DNA of 64,000 bases from Burkholderiaceae bacterium DAT-1. GTDB lineage: Bacteria > Pseudomonadota > Gammaproteobacteria > Burkholderiales > Chitinimonadaceae. The notes below the pieces were generated by a model, which worked only from the letters and a program-made list of their open reading frames with translations, had not been told where the DNA came from and did no database searches. The DNA is taken from assembly GCA_019084025.1 (NCBI GenBank), contig JAHRBI010000003.1, positions 1-64,000 on the forward strand, in the 5' to 3' direction. Of the stretch, positions 48,549-58,169 are shown piece by piece (the first letter of the stretch is position 1; the number at the start of each line of letters is the position of its first letter). The position numbers were made by a program, and so were the translations under genes.

Positions 48549-49439
48549 TTAGCCCAGCTTTTCCCGCAATCCGCACTCATCAAGCCATTGCAGTAGCGCA
48601 AGCAGGGCGGCGCTTGCGTGTGCCTTGCTTGGATAAACCAGCCAGTAATCACTCAGCGCCAGCGCATAGTCGGGCAAGACGACGTGTAGCGCCCCATCAC
48701 TGAGTGCCTGTTCACACAGATAGGCCGGCAGCATGGCAATGCCCTGTCCGAGGATGGCCAGCTGCTTCAGATAAGCAATGCTATTGCTGCTCTGACGGGG
48801 GACAGGCATGGGAAATCCAGCCTCTCCTGCCGTACTCCGGTAGCGCCATTGCGCCGTGGCAGGGTGCACCAGACAGGCATGCAGTGCCAGATCTTCGGGA
48901 CGCGAAGGCGTTCCATGCGTCGCCAGATAGGCTGGACTCGCCACCAGCACCCGGCGTACCTGCCCCAGTCGCCGCGACACGAAGCTTGAATCTTCCAGCC
49001 GCCCCATCCGAATAGCCAGATCAATACCTTCGCCGATCAGATCGAGGTGGGCATCCGTTGCGAAGACCTCCAGCGTGACGTGCGGCCAGCGTTGCTGGAA
49101 TCCGGCCAGTACATCGGGCAAGAGCGTCTGCGTTGTGATATCGGGCGCAGTAATACGGAGTTTGCCGGCTGGCTGTCCGCTCAAGCGTGACAGTGCGGCC
49201 TCACCGGCCAGTGCAGCGTCGCGTACCCGCTGGCAATATTCAAGATAGGTTCGCCCCGCATCGGTGAGACTCAGCTTACGGGTGGTTCGGTGCAGGAGGC
49301 GCAGATTCAGGCCGGCTTCCAGCTCGGCAATGCGCTGGCTGACCGTGGATTTGGGCAGACCGGATTGCGTGGCTGCGGCGGTAAAACTTCCCGCTTCCAC
49401 CACCAGTGCAAAGAGTGCCATGGTATCGAGTGACTGCAT
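48549..49439 (-). CDS. LysR-family transcriptional regulator
   Basis: A 296-residue LTTR: N-terminal winged helix (ALFALVVEAGSFTAAATQSGLPKSTVSQRIAELE) and periplasmic-binding-like effector domain (QPAGKLRITAPDITTQTLLPD). Divergent from the ABM monooxygenase gene, so it may control it and the neighbouring nitroreductase; a minus-strand TATAAT lies at 49472-49477. Confidence 0.93.
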   Translation of the reverse strand: MQSLDTMALFALVVEAGSFTAAATQSGLPKSTVSQRIAELEAGLNLRLLHRTTRKLSLTDAGRTYLEYCQRVRDAALAGEAALSRLSGQPAGKLRITAPDITTQTLLPDVLAGFQQRWPHVTLEVFATDAHLDLIGEGIDLAIRMGRLEDSSFVSRRLGQVRRVLVASPAYLATHGTPSRPEDLALHACLVHPATAQWRYRSTAGEAGFPMPVPRQSSNSIAYLKQLAILGQGIAMLPAYLCEQALSDGALHVVLPDYALALSDYWLVYPSKAHASAALLALLQWLDECGLREKLG

Positions 49440-49557
49440 GGATTATCCACTCAGGCGAACAGTGATTCCGGATTATAGCGACTAATCAAGGCAATCTGAT
49501 CGCCGTACACTGCCAGCCAGTGAGAGATGACTCACACATCACGCAAGGAGCAAGATC

Positions 49558-49848
49558 ATGAAAGCACTGACTGTTGTCGCCACCATTACGGCCAAGCCGG
49601 GTACCGAAGCCATCGTTGAACGCGCCCTGCTGGATCTGATCGAGCCCAGCCGCAAGGATGCAGGTTTTATCCAGTACGATCTGCACCGCGATCTGGATCG
49701 CCCGAATGTATTTGTGTTTTACGAAAACTGGGCCAGCCGCGAATTGCTCGACCAGCACCTGAACACCCCGCACCTTGCCGAATACCAGCGCAAGGTAGAA
49801 GGCATGATCGAAGGCTGGGATCTGAAGCTGATGGAACGCATCGTCTGA
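49558..49848 (+). CDS. ABM-family putative quinol monooxygenase (YgiN-like)
   Basis: A 96-residue dimeric alpha/beta-barrel protein of the antibiotic-biosynthesis-monooxygenase family: TVVATITAKPGTEAIVERAL and FYENWASRELLDQHLNTPHL are typical. Members oxidise quinols or act in redox stress. AAGGAG precedes ATG 49558. Divergent from LysR; an NfsB-like gene lies 156 bp downstream, which suggests a quinone/electrophile stress unit. Confidence 0.88.
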   Translation: MKALTVVATITAKPGTEAIVERALLDLIEPSRKDAGFIQYDLHRDLDRPNVFVFYENWASRELLDQHLNTPHLAEYQRKVEGMIEGWDLKLMERIV

Positions 49849-49874
49849 TGCACGGCAGGTTGAGTGCGCCCACT

Positions 49875-49898
49875 CCCGCGCTGAAGCTTCAGCGCGGG
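49875..49898. repeat. 24-bp perfect palindrome
   Basis: Half-site CCCGCGCTGAAG followed directly by its inverse complement; a hairpin would be very stable. No T-tract follows, so it is not a standard terminator. It lies 26 bp after the ABM gene and 106 bp before the nitroreductase. Confidence 0.7.
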
Positions 49899-50004
49899 GC
49901 CACGTACACCTCATCCGGACAATTTGCAGAATACCTGTTTTACCGCACAATCAAGTATGAACACCCGCCTGCTTGCGGGCATACCTTGTCTCTGGAGCTG
50001 AAAG

Positions 50005-50658
50005 ATGAATATCGCTGAACTGGTCACCACCCGCCGCACTACCAAGGCGTTTGATCCTGCCCGCAAGATTGCGCCGGAGACTTTTGCCCAGATCGAGACA
50101 TTGCTGCGGTATTCCCCTTCTTCGACCAATTCGCAGCCCTGGCACTTTGTGATTGCCTCGGATGAGGCAGGCAAGGCATTGATTGCCAAGGCATGCGGCG
50201 ATACGTTTGCGTTTAACGATGCCAAGGTACGCAATGCGTCGCATGTGATTGCATTTTGCACACGGGCGACCATCGACGAAAGCTATCTGGCGACACTACT
50301 GGATCAGGAAACCACGGATGGCCGCCTTGGCGATGACACTGCACGCGCGAATCAGCACAAGGGGCGCGCCCGTTTTGTAAATATGCACCGTTTCGAACGC
50401 CGCGATGCCCAGCACTGGATGGAAAAGCAGACCTATCTGGCACTGGGGACGCTACTGCTCGGTGCCGCCGCGCTGGGCGTGGATGCCTGCCCGATTGAGG
50501 GCTTTGACAATGTCACTCTCGACGACGTGCTGGGCTTGCGCGACAAGGGTTATACCAGTTCGGTGCTGGTGGCATTAGGCTACAGCAGTGCGGATGATTT
50601 CAATGCCAAGTTGCCGAAATCGCGCTTGCCTGCAGAGACGATTTTTACCCGCCTGTAG
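50005..50658 (+). CDS. nfsB: Oxygen-insensitive NAD(P)H nitroreductase (NfsB-like)
   Basis: A 217-residue FMN enzyme reducing nitro-aromatics and quinones by two electrons. Seen are TRRTTKAFDPARKI, LLRYSPSSTNSQPWHF for FMN and the C-terminal GFDNVTLDDVLGLRDKGYTSSVLVALGY. The ribosome site is TCTGGAGC. Close to NfsB/dihydropteridine reductase. Confidence 0.9.
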   Translation: MNIAELVTTRRTTKAFDPARKIAPETFAQIETLLRYSPSSTNSQPWHFVIASDEAGKALIAKACGDTFAFNDAKVRNASHVIAFCTRATIDESYLATLLDQETTDGRLGDDTARANQHKGRARFVNMHRFERRDAQHWMEKQTYLALGTLLLGAAALGVDACPIEGFDNVTLDDVLGLRDKGYTSSVLVALGYSSADDFNAKLPKSRLPAETIFTRL

Positions 50659-50660
50659 GC

Positions 50661-53621
50661 TTACAATCTAAAGCGTGAGACCGCATCCGCCAGCAGTACC
50701 GCTTGCTCCTGCAAGCTGCCGGCTGCGGCGGCGGCCTCTTCCACCATTGCCGCATTCTGCTGGGTCATGTCGTCCATTTGCGTGACTGCCAGATTGATCT
50801 GTTCGATCCCGGCGCTTTGCTCGGTGGACGCATGGGAAATATTCCGCATGATGCCGCTGACGTTCTGCACTGCGCTGACCAGATCGGCAATGGTTTTACC
50901 TGCATCATCCACCAGTCGTGTCCCCTGATTCACCTGCTGCACCGAGTTCTCGATCAGTGATTTGATTTCGCGGGCGGCACTGGCGCTCCGTTGCGCCAGA
51001 TTGCGTACTTCACTGGCGACGACAGCAAAACCCTTGCCCTGTTCACCGGCACGCGCAGCCTCGACGGCAGCGTTCAATGCCAGAATATTGGTCTGGAAGG
51101 CGATACCGTCAATCACGGAAATGATGTCGACAATGCGGCGCGAGGAATCATTGATACCGTCCATGGTCGTCACCACTTCACCGACCACCTGCCCGCCTTG
51201 CCGCGCCAGATCGCTGGCGTTGGTCGATAGTTGATTGGCTTCCTGCGCATGTTCGGAATTGAGTTTCACGGTGGCCGTCAGCTGCTCCATGCTGCTGGCG
51301 GTTTGCTCCAGATTGGCGGCCTGGCTTTCGGTGCGGCTACTGAGGTTCATGCTGGCATGGGCGATTTCGACTGCAGCGGTGCGAATGGTTTCGGCGGATA
51401 GTTTGATCTGGCCAATGATGTCTGTCAGCGAAGCAGCCGTCCCATTTCCACAGTCTTTCAGGCGGGCAAATACGCCCATGCAATCGGACTCTATTCGCTG
51501 ATCCAGCTCACCCCGCGCCAGTGCCTGCATCAGACGCTCGATATCGGCCAGCGAATGCTCGGTGCTATCCATGAGTTTATTCAGATAGTCCGCCAGCGTG
51601 CGGTAGAAACCTTCCTTGCCGTCCAGAGACACGCGCAGATCGAACTCGCCGCGAGCGGCCGCACCAACCACGGCCTCAATATCATCCTGTGCGCGCAGCT
51701 GATCGGTCACATCCAGCCATTGCCCGACCGACCCCATATACTGACCACTCGCCGACAGGATGGGTGTGGTGCAGATATCAAACAGGCGGCCGCCAATATC
51801 CAGACGTGTTCGCACCGTTTCTTTCAGGCCGGCCAGCCGCTTGAGGGCAGCCGCCGGGTCATCATAAAAATTGCCGATGCTGCTGCCGACCAAGTGTTCA
51901 GGATCAAGTGCGGGCCGCTGGATTTTCAGTTGCGGCGCCAGTTTGCGCACGGTCTGCTGCAGGACTTTGTTGATGTAGAGAATCCGTCCGTCCTGATCGA
52001 CGATGCGGATCGGCACCTCGACATTATCAAGTGCGGTAATGATGCGTGCCTGCTCAGCCTCATGTTGTCTGGCTGCGGCTTCGGCCGCCAGCGCTTCGGT
52101 TTCGTCGTGCCATTCCAGCGCGGTCCCCAGTCGTTTGCCATGTGCATCCACAACCGCATGAATATTGACCGCAAAGTGGCGTCCGGCAATCACTTCGCGA
52201 ATCAATTGCGGCGCAGGCGTGTCGCCAGCGCCCCCTGACTGGAGGGAGGTTGCAAACAACTGCTGGATTTCGATGACATTCAAGCGTTCCAGCGCAAATC
52301 CGGGCATCCTGGTAAGCAGCCCTGACGCCATGATCCGCAGGTATGCCTGCATGGCTGCGTTTGCGTATACGATCCGGTTATCTGCACCTGCCACCATCAC
52401 CGCTGCAGCAGAACAATCCAGCGCAGTACGCACACTCGCATTTTCTTCGGCAACCTCACGCTCGCGCGCCAGCGAGTCTTTCAGGCTCAGGCGCATACTG
52501 TCGAGTGCAATCAGCAGCCTGCCAGCCTCGCCTGCGGCATCCACCGTGCCACCATACGCGTCCAGATCGCCTGCCGACACACGCTCTGCCATACGGATCG
52601 CCCGACCCAGTGGCATGCTGACCCACAGACGCGTGGTGATCAGCAACACGGCGATAATCGCCAGCACCAGCGCCAAGCCGCCCCAGGCGATGGCCGATTT
52701 CACCCTGCCCACTTCGCCGGTAAATTCATCCATATAGCTGCCGGTGGCCACAATCCATCCGAGCGTGGGTTCCTTGGCGTAGACCACCACTTTGTCGCGC
52801 GCGCGCTTTTCACCCAGCGAGGCATTGAGCCAGGGATAACGGATGGTGCCCTCGCCCTTTTCCAGCATCTCGCGGATAAAGTAGCGTCCGCTGTCGTCTT
52901 TGGCGTCATAAAGGCTCTTGCCAGTCGAAGTCGGATGGATAATGGCCAGACCCGGAGTGACCTTGCTATCCAACACATAGGCGTAGCCCGTTTCCCCCAT
53001 TCTGACAGCGGAGATGGCCGCTTTGAGCGATTGAAACTGGCTGGCCAGATCTAACGCAACTACCCACACCCCGGCATCGTGCCCAGCGAGATCCTTGAAG
53101 GGATGCGCACGTACCAACCGTTCCCCATCACCCATTTTTTCCAGCGAGGCTGATTTGGACATGGAAAGTAATGCTGACACACGCTCTGGCGCAATGAAGG
53201 CCTGACGCGAGCCCGAGGTTTTATAGGATGAATATTGCAGTGCATATGCGCCATTTTTGCTCTGATAAATACTGACATCCACCCCGAGCGATTGCGCCAT
53301 CGCATCCAGACTTGCCACATCCGGCGTCAGCATGCGTTTTGCCAGCAGCGTCGGTGCGCCTGCTTCCAGCGCCATTTGCACCCCTGCATCTCGCCGCTCG
53401 AAATCATCCCTGAGCGAAACACTGTACTGTGAGACCAGTGCAATCGTTTGCGCATTGCTGCGGCGAAGTTCTTCCATGCCGCGTGCTTCTAGGTGCTGCG
53501 TAAGCCAGCTACCCAGCAGCCCACCTACGACAGCAAGTACCGCTAGTGTGACCGTAATCAGGCTGACATTGAGCCGAACCGCAATATTGAGATGAGCAAG
53601 GCGAGACCGGATAGCATGCAT
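50661..53621 (-). CDS. Methyl-accepting chemotaxis protein with Cache and PAS domains
   Basis: A 986-residue chemoreceptor: TM1 (about 17-40), periplasmic Cache sensor of about 270 residues ([24 protein letters not shown], then [12 protein letters not shown]), TM2 (about 312-333), HAMP, two PAS domains ([49 protein letters not shown]), further HAMP-like segments and the MA domain with hairpin tip ([26 protein letters not shown]). No C-terminal CheR-binding pentapeptide. Two extra PAS sensors in one receptor suggest both external ligand and internal redox/energy sensing. Confidence 0.93.
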   Translation of the reverse strand: MHAIRSRLAHLNIAVRLNVSLITVTLAVLAVVGGLLGSWLTQHLEARGMEELRRSNAQTIALVSQYSVSLRDDFERRDAGVQMALEAGAPTLLAKRMLTPDVASLDAMAQSLGVDVSIYQSKNGAYALQYSSYKTSGSRQAFIAPERVSALLSMSKSASLEKMGDGERLVRAHPFKDLAGHDAGVWVVALDLASQFQSLKAAISAVRMGETGYAYVLDSKVTPGLAIIHPTSTGKSLYDAKDDSGRYFIREMLEKGEGTIRYPWLNASLGEKRARDKVVVYAKEPTLGWIVATGSYMDEFTGEVGRVKSAIAWGGLALVLAIIAVLLITTRLWVSMPLGRAIRMAERVSAGDLDAYGGTVDAAGEAGRLLIALDSMRLSLKDSLAREREVAEENASVRTALDCSAAAVMVAGADNRIVYANAAMQAYLRIMASGLLTRMPGFALERLNVIEIQQLFATSLQSGGAGDTPAPQLIREVIAGRHFAVNIHAVVDAHGKRLGTALEWHDETEALAAEAAARQHEAEQARIITALDNVEVPIRIVDQDGRILYINKVLQQTVRKLAPQLKIQRPALDPEHLVGSSIGNFYDDPAAALKRLAGLKETVRTRLDIGGRLFDICTTPILSASGQYMGSVGQWLDVTDQLRAQDDIEAVVGAAARGEFDLRVSLDGKEGFYRTLADYLNKLMDSTEHSLADIERLMQALARGELDQRIESDCMGVFARLKDCGNGTAASLTDIIGQIKLSAETIRTAAVEIAHASMNLSSRTESQAANLEQTASSMEQLTATVKLNSEHAQEANQLSTNASDLARQGGQVVGEVVTTMDGINDSSRRIVDIISVIDGIAFQTNILALNAAVEAARAGEQGKGFAVVASEVRNLAQRSASAAREIKSLIENSVQQVNQGTRLVDDAGKTIADLVSAVQNVSGIMRNISHASTEQSAGIEQINLAVTQMDDMTQQNAAMVEEAAAAAGSLQEQAVLLADAVSRFRL

Positions 53622-53799
53622 GATGGATTTCGTTGCGCAGAATATCCTTTGTTATAGACGCTCAGCCAGATGCGGCATCCGTTCAGGACAATTGGTCATT
53701 CCCGATACACTTTCTTACCTCTGACACATAAAATTCTGCCAATCGCTTGCTTGCCACCCTACAATCGTCCGCATAACACAACGATACGAGGGACACCCC

Positions 53800-54435
53800 A
53801 TGATTGCCGCTTCTGCCGCGCAAGCTCAAGCCTTGCTGCGTGATACCTCCCACTTCCAGTGGTTTGTGATTCCCATATTGCTGCTGGTTATCCACGCCTA
53901 CGGCGAGCAGATCGCCGAGCGGCGCTGGCATGTGGTGCTGGCTGGTCTGGCTTTCTGGCTGATGGACTGGATCAATGAAATTGCCAACGGGCTGGTCTTT
54001 CACTTCAGCGGCTTCGCGCCTTTGTGGGGCACGCCGGGCTCGTCTTCTCTGGTGATTCTGATTGGCCTGAATATCGAAATCACCTTCATGTTCGCCATCA
54101 TGGGGCTGTTTGCAGTGCGGACGCTGCCTGCCGATCGGCAGCTGAAGATTTTAGGCATCAATAATCGCTGGCTGCTGGCTACGGTCAACTCGGTTCTGTG
54201 TGTATGTGTGGAACTGTGGCTGAATCACATCGGTGCGCTGACATGGGAGTGGCGCGGCTGGAACATCTGGTCGCCCCTGCCGATCTGGGCACTGGGCTAT
54301 ATGCCGTTCTTTATCGTGGCATATAAGGTGCACGATATGGATAACCATCGCGCCCGCATCAAGCTGGTCGCCAGCCTTGCTGCGATCGTCATCGCCGGTC
54401 TGGCGATATTTGGCGGCATCCTAGGCTGGATCTGA
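53800..54435 (+). CDS. Conserved multi-spanning membrane protein
   Basis: A 211-residue protein with about six hydrophobic segments (FVIPILLLVIHAYGEQIAERRW, HVVLAGLAFWLMDWINEIANGLV, LVILIGLNIEITFMFAIMGLFAV, and three more). Conserved polar residues lie in the membrane (DWINE, EITFMF). Family not known to me. It lies 61 bp before the LacI gene, same strand. Confidence 0.78.
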   Translation: MIAASAAQAQALLRDTSHFQWFVIPILLLVIHAYGEQIAERRWHVVLAGLAFWLMDWINEIANGLVFHFSGFAPLWGTPGSSSLVILIGLNIEITFMFAIMGLFAVRTLPADRQLKILGINNRWLLATVNSVLCVCVELWLNHIGALTWEWRGWNIWSPLPIWALGYMPFFIVAYKVHDMDNHRARIKLVASLAAIVIAGLAIFGGILGWI

Positions 54436-54496
54436 TCGTGGACAGGAGAGGCATGGCTGCGGTTTAATGCCGTCATCCTGACCGACGCCAGTGCTT

Positions 54497-55522
54497 ATGG
54501 ACCTCAAGACCCTTGCCGCCCACCTGAAACTGTCGCAAACCACCGTCAGCCGCGCGCTGAATGGTTATGCCGACGTCAGCGCCGCTACGCGTGCGCGGGT
54601 AGTACAAGCGGCAGCCGAACTGGGCTACGAGCCGAATCCCGTGGCGCGCAATCTGGCGCTGGGGCGGGCCAACGCGGTGGGCATCGTCTACCCCATCGAG
54701 GTGGACGATGTCGCCGATCCGCGTTTTCTGGAAGTGGTATCTGGCATCACCGAGGCGCTCAGCGAGTCCAATGTCGATCTGTTTCTAGTCTCGGCCACAC
54801 ATCATGGCGAGCTGGAAACGTATTCGCGTCTGATCCAGAGTCGCCGCGTCGATGGCTTTGTACTGGCACGCACGCTGGTGGATGATCCACGCATCGATTT
54901 CCTGCAACAAAGCGGTGTGCCATTTCTGGGCTATGGCCGCACGGCACATTGCGAGGATTATCCCTGGTTCGATTTCGATAATGCCGAAGGGAGTGTGCTG
55001 GCCGTCGAACGTCTGGTATCGCTCGGTCATCGGCAGATTGCCTATATCCATGCTTCGCTGCATTACAACTTTGCCTATCAGCGCCATGAAGGATTTGTGC
55101 GTGGCATGCAGCAGGCAGGCGTGCCGCTGCGCAATGAGTGGATGATTCAGGCGGCGCTATCGCAATGCGCTGGCTACGAAGCAATGATCAAGCTACTGGA
55201 GCAGCCCGAACTGCCCACCGCCGTGTTCATCGACAACAATCTGGCTGGCGTCGGGGCAATTGGGGCACTGGTGGATCGCGGGCTGACCATCGGCAAAGAT
55301 ATCTCCATCATCGTCTACGATGGCGTACCGCCCGATTCGCTGCTCACCAAATCCGGCATGAAAGTTACATCGGTCATTCAGCCTACGCAGCAGCGCGCAG
55401 GCGACAGCATGGCCGCCCTCATCCACCGCGTCCTGCGCCGCGAAGAAGTCCCGATGACGGAATTACAGGTGTTGTGCCAGCCTGCGCTATTGCCGGGGGA
55501 TTCGGATGGGGTGGTGGGTTAA
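54497..55522 (+). CDS. LacI-family transcriptional regulator
   Basis: A 341-residue regulator: N-terminal HTH (TLAAHLKLSQTTVSRALNGYADVSAATRARV), hinge helix (NPVARNLALG) and a type I periplasmic-binding-protein-like effector domain (VDGFVLARTLVDDPR, AVFIDNNLAGVGAIGAL). ATG 54497 is preferred over an upstream GTG. It lies convergent with the pullulanase gene, with the stop codons overlapping in TTAA. It is the natural candidate for binding the CAAAGCGCTTTG sites at 59977-60281. Confidence 0.92.
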   Translation: MDLKTLAAHLKLSQTTVSRALNGYADVSAATRARVVQAAAELGYEPNPVARNLALGRANAVGIVYPIEVDDVADPRFLEVVSGITEALSESNVDLFLVSATHHGELETYSRLIQSRRVDGFVLARTLVDDPRIDFLQQSGVPFLGYGRTAHCEDYPWFDFDNAEGSVLAVERLVSLGHRQIAYIHASLHYNFAYQRHEGFVRGMQQAGVPLRNEWMIQAALSQCAGYEAMIKLLEQPELPTAVFIDNNLAGVGAIGALVDRGLTIGKDISIIVYDGVPPDSLLTKSGMKVTSVIQPTQQRAGDSMAALIHRVLRREEVPMTELQVLCQPALLPGDSDGVVG

Positions 55523-58158
55523 CGCACCCACACTGCCACCGTCCGCGCCGGCACAGTAAATTGCCCCGCTACAAACGATGCAGTTTTTACCACTGCATCC
55601 GCCCCGCTTACCTGAGCCGGGTGCAGTCGCCATGGCTGACGTTCGCTATTGGCCAGCACAAACGTCGCCGCATCCGCACGCGCATTAAACATCAGCAGCG
55701 CCTCGGCAAATGGTGAACCGGACAATCCGCGCCCATCAATCCGCATCACAATCACGCCCGGCTGCTGGTTCGGGCCGACATCCGGGAAACTGACCCGACG
55801 GGTAATGGCTGCAGCATCGGGCAGATGAAAGAGTGGCGAACTCGTGCGGATGCGCAGCAAGTCTTTGAATGTTTCGCGCGTCCAGCGGATGTCGGCGCCG
55901 CTGACCTGCAGCGCAGGATTCGCCAGTAACGGCTGCATCACCGGCCAGTTGCTGCCATTGTCTGCCTTGGGTGGCAGGCCTACCGCCCAGTTGTTGTGTT
56001 CGCCCCGCCAGTCGATCCGGTTGAACCAGTCGCCCGCATCAAAGGTATTGCGATCCAGCGATTTGGAGCGCAGCAGCTCGTCGCCTGCATGGAAAAACGG
56101 CACGCCCTGCGAGAATGCAACGGTGGCCAGCGCCACGATCTGCGCACGGGCGCGATCTGCGGTTGAGGTGTTCAGCGGCAGTTTGTACTGGTTGATGTCA
56201 AACAGCGTTTCGTTATCGTGAGCACTGACGTAAGTGATGGTTTCCCCTGGCTCACGGGCATAGGCCGCAGGTGCGTCGTGGTAGCGGAAAGCATCTCCCC
56301 GCATCACCTTGCCTGCCGCATCGCGCATCTGGAAGCCCGCCAGATTGCCAGCCAACCCTAGCCGGATGAGATCCTGCGCATGCAGGGCATCGGCCAACTG
56401 TTCGCCAGTACAGGGCACGCCATCGTGCGGCGTCGCACATTGTCCGTTGGCAAACCCCTGATGGCGGGCGATGTCCGCGCCATTGTCGTTATAGCCGCCG
56501 CCGCGCACAGCATCGCGCTGGCGGTCGGAAAACGATCCGATGCCAGTGCCTGCCAGATTTGCCTGTCGAGCCTGTACAAAGCGGCGATCATGTTCGACTT
56601 CGCCAAAATCCCAGCCCTCACCGTAGAGATAGAGGTCGCGCCCCGTCGAACGCCTGAGTTCGGCTTTGGCAGCTTGCATCGCGGCCAAGGGCTGATGCCC
56701 CATCAGGTCAAAACGGAAGCCATCTACGCCATAGTGCACTGCCCAGGCGCGCAGACTGTCGATCATCAGGCGCGCCATCATGGCGTGCTCAGTGGCGGTA
56801 TTGGCGCAGCAGGTGGAGTCGGTTGTGCGTCCGTCTGCATCCAGCCGGTAGTAATAACCGGGGACAATGCGGTCGAGCGGCGTCCGGCCGTCTGACCCCG
56901 AATCGGCGGTGTGGTTGAACACCATATCGGTCACCACACGCAGACCGCTGCGATGCAGGTCGGCCACCATGGCGCGGAACTCGCGAATACGGGTCAGGCC
57001 ATCCGCACTCGTAGCATACGAACCTTCTGGCGTGGCGTAATGCAACGGGTCGTAGCCCCAGTTGAAGCCATCACGATCATGCACGCGCATGACTTCAGCC
57101 TGCTGTTGCTCGCCATCGCCCGGCCAGTTTGGATCGATGCGGGGTGAGTCGATATGCGCTGGATCTTCGTTGACCGAGGAGAAATCTGCTGGCGGCAGCA
57201 AATGAATATGCGTCAGACCGGCCTGCGCAAGCGAGGTCAGATGGCGCATGCCATCGCTGTGCGTATTGCTAAAGGCGAGGTATTTACCGCGATGCGCTGC
57301 CGGCACGGACGCGTCCGAGATTGAAAAATCGCGGATATGCAGTTCGTACAGACTGATATCGGTGGGCTTAATAGAGGGCAGATAGCGGTTTGCAGTCCAG
57401 CGTACCGGCTGCGTGGCAGCCGAATTCAGATCAACGAACAAGCTACGTTCACTGTTTTGCGACAAGCCCGACGAGTAAGGATCAGTGGCTTCGCGAGTGA
57501 TGAAGCTTCCGGCCTGAAAGGAATAGCCCGTTACCCGGTAGCGATAGTAAAGGCGATTGATCCAGCTGCGCGGCCCCGCTGTGCGCCATACGCCGGAAGC
57601 AGCATCGCGCTGCATGGCCTGCACGTGTTCGCCTTCGCCACGTGGCCCGGTATAGGTCACCAGTTCGACGGATTGTGCGGTGGGTGCCCAGACAGCCAGC
57701 TGCGCCCTACCCTTCACCAGCGCGGGGCCGAGCGTCACACGCTGTGCGGCCTGTGCATAGAGTGTATCCAGCACAGGCGCCAGCTGTACACCCGTTGTTT
57801 GCCGCCCAGCCGCAGCGTTCTGGACGAGTTGCACATGCTGGCGCAACCAGCCATCCAGCGTCGCGCGGTCTGTTTTGGCCAGTGTCAGCGGATGGGCTGC
57901 GGCCAGCCACGGGAAGCGCGCTGCGAGTGTTCTGGGTAATTCATGTGCGGATGCCGCCAATGGCACATCGGCGATTTGCTTGCCGCTGGCATCCCTGACC
58001 TGCAAAGCGACTGTTGCATCGACCGGGAGTCCCGGCCACACCAGCGTATCCGGCGTCAGCCAGATGGCCTGCGCGGCCTCAACCGGTGCCGGATTGGCCG
58101 CAAACGCAGGCAGCGCGACACACAGACTCACGCATATCGCGCCCCATTTGACGGCCAT
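55519..58158 (-). CDS. pulA: Pullulanase-type alpha-1,6-glucosidase (GH13)
   Basis: An 879-residue exported enzyme (signal peptide AICVSLCVALPAFAA) cutting alpha-1,6 links in pullulan and limit dextrins. After N-terminal carbohydrate-binding domains comes a CBM48-like segment and a GH13 barrel with YDPLHYATPEGSYA, nucleophile Asp484 (GFRFDLMGH), acid/base Glu514 (LYGEGWDFG) and transition-state Asp648 (VSAHDNETL). A C-terminal beta domain follows. No lipobox, so probably periplasmic or outer-surface. 11 bp after the alpha-glucosidase gene, so one operon. Confidence 0.93.
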   Translation of the reverse strand: MAVKWGAICVSLCVALPAFAANPAPVEAAQAIWLTPDTLVWPGLPVDATVALQVRDASGKQIADVPLAASAHELPRTLAARFPWLAAAHPLTLAKTDRATLDGWLRQHVQLVQNAAAGRQTTGVQLAPVLDTLYAQAAQRVTLGPALVKGRAQLAVWAPTAQSVELVTYTGPRGEGEHVQAMQRDAASGVWRTAGPRSWINRLYYRYRVTGYSFQAGSFITREATDPYSSGLSQNSERSLFVDLNSAATQPVRWTANRYLPSIKPTDISLYELHIRDFSISDASVPAAHRGKYLAFSNTHSDGMRHLTSLAQAGLTHIHLLPPADFSSVNEDPAHIDSPRIDPNWPGDGEQQQAEVMRVHDRDGFNWGYDPLHYATPEGSYATSADGLTRIREFRAMVADLHRSGLRVVTDMVFNHTADSGSDGRTPLDRIVPGYYYRLDADGRTTDSTCCANTATEHAMMARLMIDSLRAWAVHYGVDGFRFDLMGHQPLAAMQAAKAELRRSTGRDLYLYGEGWDFGEVEHDRRFVQARQANLAGTGIGSFSDRQRDAVRGGGYNDNGADIARHQGFANGQCATPHDGVPCTGEQLADALHAQDLIRLGLAGNLAGFQMRDAAGKVMRGDAFRYHDAPAAYAREPGETITYVSAHDNETLFDINQYKLPLNTSTADRARAQIVALATVAFSQGVPFFHAGDELLRSKSLDRNTFDAGDWFNRIDWRGEHNNWAVGLPPKADNGSNWPVMQPLLANPALQVSGADIRWTRETFKDLLRIRTSSPLFHLPDAAAITRRVSFPDVGPNQQPGVIVMRIDGRGLSGSPFAEALLMFNARADAATFVLANSERQPWRLHPAQVSGADAVVKTASFVAGQFTVPARTVAVWVR

Positions 58159-58169
58159 GATTTTCCTCT

